From: CAZAGD01 sp049699975
GTDB lineage: Bacteria; Desulfobacterota; SM23-61
DNA: 27,332 bases
Direction of reading: 5' to 3'
NCBI GenBank assembly: GCA_049699975.1
Contig: JBNAWB010000027.1
Location: 1-27,332, forward strand
Positions within the stretch are counted from its first letter, which is position 1; the number at the start of each line of letters is the position of its first letter. Under the pieces are notes generated by a model that saw nothing but the letters and a program-made list of their open reading frames with translations, was not told where the DNA came from and searched no databases. Below are positions 24,277-27,332 of the stretch, in pieces. The position numbers and the translations under genes were made by a program.

Positions 24277-25182
24277 TCAATAAATTTTTTCCATGGCCCG
24301 CAATTTAGCGCTCCGCGCTCGCGGATTGGTGGTAATTTCGGCGCGCGTCGGAGTTATGGGTTTAGGAGTTAATAGGCGAAATATAGAAGGGCCTTGCTTA
24401 TTGCCCTTGGCTAATTCCCGGAAACGCTTCTTCACTATTCTATCCTCCAAGGAATGAAAGGAGATAATCACCATTCTTCCTTGGGGAAGGAGAAGTGCGG
24501 GGGCCTGGTTCAAAAAAATTTCCAAATTTTCTAACTCCTTATTCACGGCTATACGTAAGGCTTGGAAAATGCGCGTCGCCGGGTGTAGTCGTGGGGAAGA
24601 AAAAGGAATTGCTTTTTTTATTATCTTTACTAATTCCCCGGTAGAGTTTATTGGCGCAGATTGCCGTTGCCGAACAATCGCCTTCGCAATTCGGCCAGCC
24701 CACTTTTCTTCACCGTATCTTCTAAAAATATCGCTCAATTCGGCCGTAGATAAATTATTTATCAAATCTCTGGCTGTGGTGGTAATTTCGGGACTCATGC
24801 GCATGTCCAGCGGCCCATCGCGTTGAAAACTAAATCCCCTCTCACCATCTTCAATTTGTTCTCCCGAAATACCCAAATCCAATAAAATGCCGTTAACTTT
24901 ATCGATAGCCAGACTCCTTAAGACTTGCCCTATTTCTTTAAAATTTTTATTTATTAATATGGCCCGCGTCCCGAAAGAAGCTAAATTCTGGGCCGCCCGT
25001 CTTATAGCCTGCGCATCCCAATCTAAACCAATCAGTTTCCCTTCGGGGGCAATCCTTTCTAAGATAAGGCGGGCATGACCTCCGCTTCCTACCGTACCGT
25101 CAACGTATATGCCCCCTGACTGACAAACGAGAAATTTAATTGCTTCTTCTAAGAGAACCGGCTTATGCCGCGGCTCCTCCAT
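24277..25182 (-). CDS. rsmH: 16S rRNA m4C1402 methyltransferase RsmH (MraW)
   Basis: A SAM-dependent methyltransferase for N4 of C1402 in 16S rRNA. HKPVLLEEA (6-14) opens the protein. The SAM loop DGTVGSGGHA is at 28-37 and IGLDWDAQA follows. GILLDLGISGEQIEDGERGFSF, the DMRM segment, RIFQALRIAVNKELENLE and SFHSLEDRIVKKRF are all family motifs, and the C-terminus NPRARSAKLRAME is diagnostic. It has 301 residues. The ATG at 25182 overlaps the mraZ stop (TGATG); a GTG one codon earlier is possible. Confidence 0.99.
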   Translation of the reverse strand: MEEPRHKPVLLEEAIKFLVCQSGGIYVDGTVGSGGHARLILERIAPEGKLIGLDWDAQAIRRAAQNLASFGTRAILINKNFKEIGQVLRSLAIDKVNGILLDLGISGEQIEDGERGFSFQRDGPLDMRMSPEITTTARDLINNLSTAELSDIFRRYGEEKWAGRIAKAIVRQRQSAPINSTGELVKIIKKAIPFSSPRLHPATRIFQALRIAVNKELENLEIFLNQAPALLLPQGRMVIISFHSLEDRIVKKRFRELAKGNKQGPSIFRLLTPKPITPTRAEITTNPRARSAKLRAMEKIY

Positions 25183-25622
25183 CACAATCCCAGATCGGCC
25201 AAGGCCGCCGCCATACTCTCAAAATCTTCTTCAGATCTCTTGATCTCTTCTATCCACCGCTCTTTACTCCAAATTTCAAACCTCTTGAGCATTCCCGCAA
25301 AGATCACACTCTTCTCCAATTGGGCATAATCTCTTAGGCTCGGGGGAATCAAAACTCTACCTAATTTATCAATGGGACATTCTACAGCCCCAGAAATAAA
25401 AAACCTTTGAAAGGCCTTAACTTCTTTCTTAACCAAGGAAAGAGAACTTATCCTCTCTTCCAAAACCCGCCACTCTTCAAAGGGGTAAGCCACCAAGCAC
25501 CTATCGAAATTGGTAATTATCAGCCGATCATCATACTTCTCCGCTAACAATTCCCTAAACTTCGCCGGAATAGAAACCCTTCCCTTGGCATCAATGGTAT
25601 GTTCAAACCTTCCTCTAAACAT
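25182..25622 (-). CDS. mraZ: Transcriptional regulator MraZ
   Basis: A DNA-binding protein with two SpoVT/AbrB-type repeats that controls the dcw operon. The two DXXXR signatures are DAKGRVSIPAKFR (11-23) and DKLGRVLIPPSLRDYA (85-100). MFRGRFEHTIDAKGR is the typical start. At 146 residues it is of family length. The ATG at 25622 has only a weak ribosome site. Three AAAGTGG/C boxes lie 19-45 bp upstream, the known form of MraZ operators, so autoregulation is likely. It is the first gene of the cluster. Confidence 0.98.
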   Translation of the reverse strand: MFRGRFEHTIDAKGRVSIPAKFRELLAEKYDDRLIITNFDRCLVAYPFEEWRVLEERISSLSLVKKEVKAFQRFFISGAVECPIDKLGRVLIPPSLRDYAQLEKSVIFAGMLKRFEIWSKERWIEEIKRSEEDFESMAAALADLGL

Positions 25623-25640
25623 TAAAATGGCTTTCTTATG

Positions 25641-25667
25641 GCACTTTTATCCACTTTATACCACTTT
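25641..25667 (-). promoter_or_regulatory. MraZ operator: three AAAGTGG/C boxes
   Basis: On the minus strand, AAAGTGG (25661-25667), AAAGTGG (25651-25657) and AAAGTGC (25641-25647) are separated by exactly three bases each, a 10-bp period that puts them on one DNA face. AAAGTG-type repeats with 3-bp spacers are known MraZ targets in several bacteria. The first box coincides with the expected transcription start of the promoter at 25674-25702, so bound MraZ would block initiation or clearance. Confidence 0.85.
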
Positions 25668-25673
25668 TTCGTC

Positions 25674-25702
25674 AATATAAAGTTTTCTTCCTAACTTGTC
25701 AA
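25674..25702 (-). promoter_or_regulatory. Main dcw promoter upstream of mraZ
   Basis: On the minus strand, -35 TTGACA (25697-25702) is a perfect match, followed by 17 bp and -10 TATATT (25674-25679, 5/6). The predicted start near 25667 gives a leader of about 45 bases. A second, overlapping candidate (TTGACG at 25670-25675 with GATAAA 18 bp on) would also be covered by the MraZ boxes. Confidence 0.8.
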
Positions 25703-25851
25703 GAAAATTTTAATTTTTTTTCAAAATAAATGATCAAAGGGGTAATTGACGGATATTTTTGGGGAAAATTTTTTGAGGAAGGGAGAAAAAAGAATTAAAT
25801 TGCTTAAAGTGCAAAAAGTTATAGAGCAAGGAACTTGAATATTTAATAAAT

Positions 25852-26937
25852 TCACATATCAAGATAATTTTCTTTAATTCCGCCGTTACTTCTTTTATTT
25901 TTCTTTTGATACTTCGCTACAGCCCGATTATGTTCCTCTAAAGTTTGGGAAAAATAATGCGTCTTATCATTCTTAGCCACAAAATACAAATAATTTACTT
26001 GGGCTGGATACAAAACGGCCTCCAGCGATTTTAAGCCGGGATTGGCAATAGGCCCCTTGGGAAGCCCATTAATCTGGTAAGTATTATAAGGCGTTTTCCT
26101 AAGGAGATCAGTTTTAGTAACCTTCTGGGAACCTTTTTTGATCCCATAGACGGCGGTGGGATCACTCTGGAGGGGCATACCTCTTTGCAAACGATTATGG
26201 AAGACAGCAGAAATTAACCGCCTTTCCTGATCATCTGCCGCTTCTTTTTCAATTAAGGAAGCCAAAATAACCACATCTCGCCGGCTCAAACCCATCTCCT
26301 GAGCCTTCTTGGCCAAAGGGGCAAATATAGTCTTAAAGCGCGAAACCATCTGGCGGATGACCTGTTCTTCTTCCATCATCTTCGGGAAATTATATGTATC
26401 GGGGAATAGATAACCTTCCAGGCTCTCCTCACCAAACCCTAAAGAAGCAATCAAATTAGGATCACGAGCTTTCTCCAAAAATTTTTTCTTATTGCATACA
26501 CCTGCTTTTTCCAAAGTTTCCGCTATTTGAAATATGTTATATCCTTCCGGAATAGTCACCGGATATTTAATAACTTCGCCCCTTATTAATTTCCAGAGCA
26601 CTTCCAGAGGCTTCATATTGGTATGCATTTCATATTCGCCAGCTTTTACTTTGGGAATGGCTTCTTGCAGCCGAGCTAAAAGATAAAAACTCCTCTGATC
26701 CCGGACAATCCCGTTATCCTCTAAAATTTTGGCGATTTCTTTGAAGGGCATCCCAGACTGAATACTAATTACCCTGGTATGCTTCTCCCAGCCTGCCGGC
26801 GCCCAAAAATGAACATATCCCGTAGCTCCAAAAATAGCAGCCAAGCCAATTAAAGTTATGAAAAGATCGAGCGACCTCTCGTGGCACCAATTCCCAAAAA
26901 TTTTTTTTATTTTTTTGAAAAATGCGAATGTATTCAT
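25852..26937 (-). CDS. mltG: Endolytic murein transglycosylase MltG
   Basis: A membrane-bound lytic transglycosylase (YceG family) that cuts nascent glycan strands. A basic N-terminus and one span (about 25-46) lead to a LysM-like part (about 55-120, SIQSGMPFKEIAKIL) and the catalytic domain. VTIPEGYNIFQIAETL, ESLEGYLFPDTYNF, the catalytic Glu E230 in ILASLIEKEA, FHNRLQRGMPLQSDPTAVYG and YNTYQINGLPKGPIANPG are all hallmarks. It has 361 residues with a basic tail. The ATG at 26937 has no clear ribosome site but follows a good promoter at short distance. It lies 229 bp upstream of mraZ on the same strand. Confidence 0.97.
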   Translation of the reverse strand: MNTFAFFKKIKKIFGNWCHERSLDLFITLIGLAAIFGATGYVHFWAPAGWEKHTRVISIQSGMPFKEIAKILEDNGIVRDQRSFYLLARLQEAIPKVKAGEYEMHTNMKPLEVLWKLIRGEVIKYPVTIPEGYNIFQIAETLEKAGVCNKKKFLEKARDPNLIASLGFGEESLEGYLFPDTYNFPKMMEEEQVIRQMVSRFKTIFAPLAKKAQEMGLSRRDVVILASLIEKEAADDQERRLISAVFHNRLQRGMPLQSDPTAVYGIKKGSQKVTKTDLLRKTPYNTYQINGLPKGPIANPGLKSLEAVLYPAQVNYLYFVAKNDKTHYFSQTLEEHNRAVAKYQKKNKRSNGGIKENYLDM

Positions 26938-26960
26938 AGCGTCATAAAATTCTTATTACT

Positions 26961-26990
26961 ATTCTACCCAACAGCTTATTTAAGGGTCAA
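26961..26990 (-). promoter_or_regulatory. Sigma-70-type promoter for mltG
   Basis: On the minus strand, -35 TTGACC (26985-26990, 5/6), an 18-bp spacer and -10 TAGAAT (26961-26966, 5/6) lie about 24 bp upstream of the mltG ATG. The leader would be under 20 bases, in line with the missing ribosome site. Confidence 0.65.
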
Positions 26991-27099
26991 CAATTATTAA
27001 TCTTGGGCGTAACCCATCACTCAGAAGGGGGGAATTCCTTTGATTGGCCTATTAAATCTTCCCTTCACCTTTTTCTCTCCTTTGAAATTGGATCGTAAC

Positions 27100-27171
27100 G
27101 TCATCCCCAGGCAGCGTAAGTCGATGCGACCCGCGCTCCCCGGCCTCAAATGGATAGTCGCTCGCCATGAC
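27100..27171. repeat. Degenerate palindromic repeat, relative of the 5274-5376 element
   Basis: GTCATCCCCAGGCAGC at the left end and GTCGCTCGCCATGAC at the right end are imperfect inverted copies. The right end shares TCGCTCGCCATGACG with the element at 5274-5376. The rest of the 395-bp region 26938-27332 holds the mltG promoter and AT-rich DNA. I see no convincing gene there; a frame open to the right edge on the minus strand is only 26 codons long. Confidence 0.5.
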
Positions 27172-27332
27172 GAAAAAGTGGTCTTAACCCCGTCTCGTTC
27201 CCCTCCATCTTTCCAAGGGTAAAGATACGGTAGTTCAATGGTGATAAAAATTTAGCTATTTATTAATATTAATGAGCGCATTAAATAAATGACCTCTGCT
27301 CTTCTTAACCCCTCACCTCGGTACGAGTCGAT

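Noticed and set aside
27040..27222. A 60-codon open frame on the plus strand near the right edge
   Set aside because: It runs across the degenerate palindromic repeat and has no family resemblance or strong ribosome site; probably chance.
27252..27332. An open frame on the minus strand entering from the right edge and ending at a stop near 27252
   Set aside because: Only 26 codons are visible without a motif. It could be the end of a gene, but nothing in the sequence supports that.

Overview
The window is a chromosomal segment with every recognisable gene on the minus strand. It looks like an anaerobic Gram-negative-type bacterium. MurE carries the DNPR signature of meso-diaminopimelate ligases. 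FtsZ ends in a DIPTFLRKQAD tail like the E. coli one. There is a formate-dehydrogenase/NuoG-like iron-sulfur protein next to a sigma-54-type two-component system. The gene set and order, with TTG and GTG starts, a PASTA-tailed FtsI and palindromic intergenic repeats, would suit Desulfobacterota or a related phylum. This assignment is inference; no rRNA or phylogenetic marker was aligned.

Read in the direction of transcription (high to low coordinates), the right edge holds about 400 bp without a convincing gene, including a degenerate palindromic repeat. mltG (25852-26937) follows with its own sigma-70-type promoter. After an AT-rich gap comes a complete division and cell wall (dcw) cluster: mraZ, rsmH, ftsL, ftsI, murE, murF, mraY, murD, ftsW, murG, murC, murB, ddl, ftsQ, ftsA, ftsZ (25622 down to 7306). 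The cluster starts at a TTGACA-N17-TATATT promoter followed by three 10-bp-spaced AAAGTGG/C boxes, a textbook MraZ operator. Together the genes cover the Mur ligase steps, lipid II synthesis, septal peptidoglycan polymerisation and the Z-ring. A B12-binding/radical SAM protein of unknown function follows ftsZ by 31 bp.

After a 400-bp region packed with inverted repeats comes a second unit: a soluble three-PAS histidine kinase and an NtrC-family sigma-54 activator (5133 to 1792) behind their own promoter. Downstream lies a near-perfect -24/-12 promoter, then a large molybdopterin oxidoreductase-like gene that runs off the left edge. The kinase and activator most simply control that gene.

The dcw cluster is mostly ordinary. 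The points worth a second look are: an apparent AUC start codon for murF; two copies of the FtsZ C-terminal partner-binding peptide; an oxidoreductase with Tyr at the Cys/Sec metal-ligand position and Asp for a ferredoxin Cys; a complete sensor/activator/sigma-54 promoter circuit in front of that gene; and an uncharacterised radical SAM enzyme placed directly behind ftsZ. I did not see CRISPR arrays, insertion sequences, tRNA or rRNA genes.
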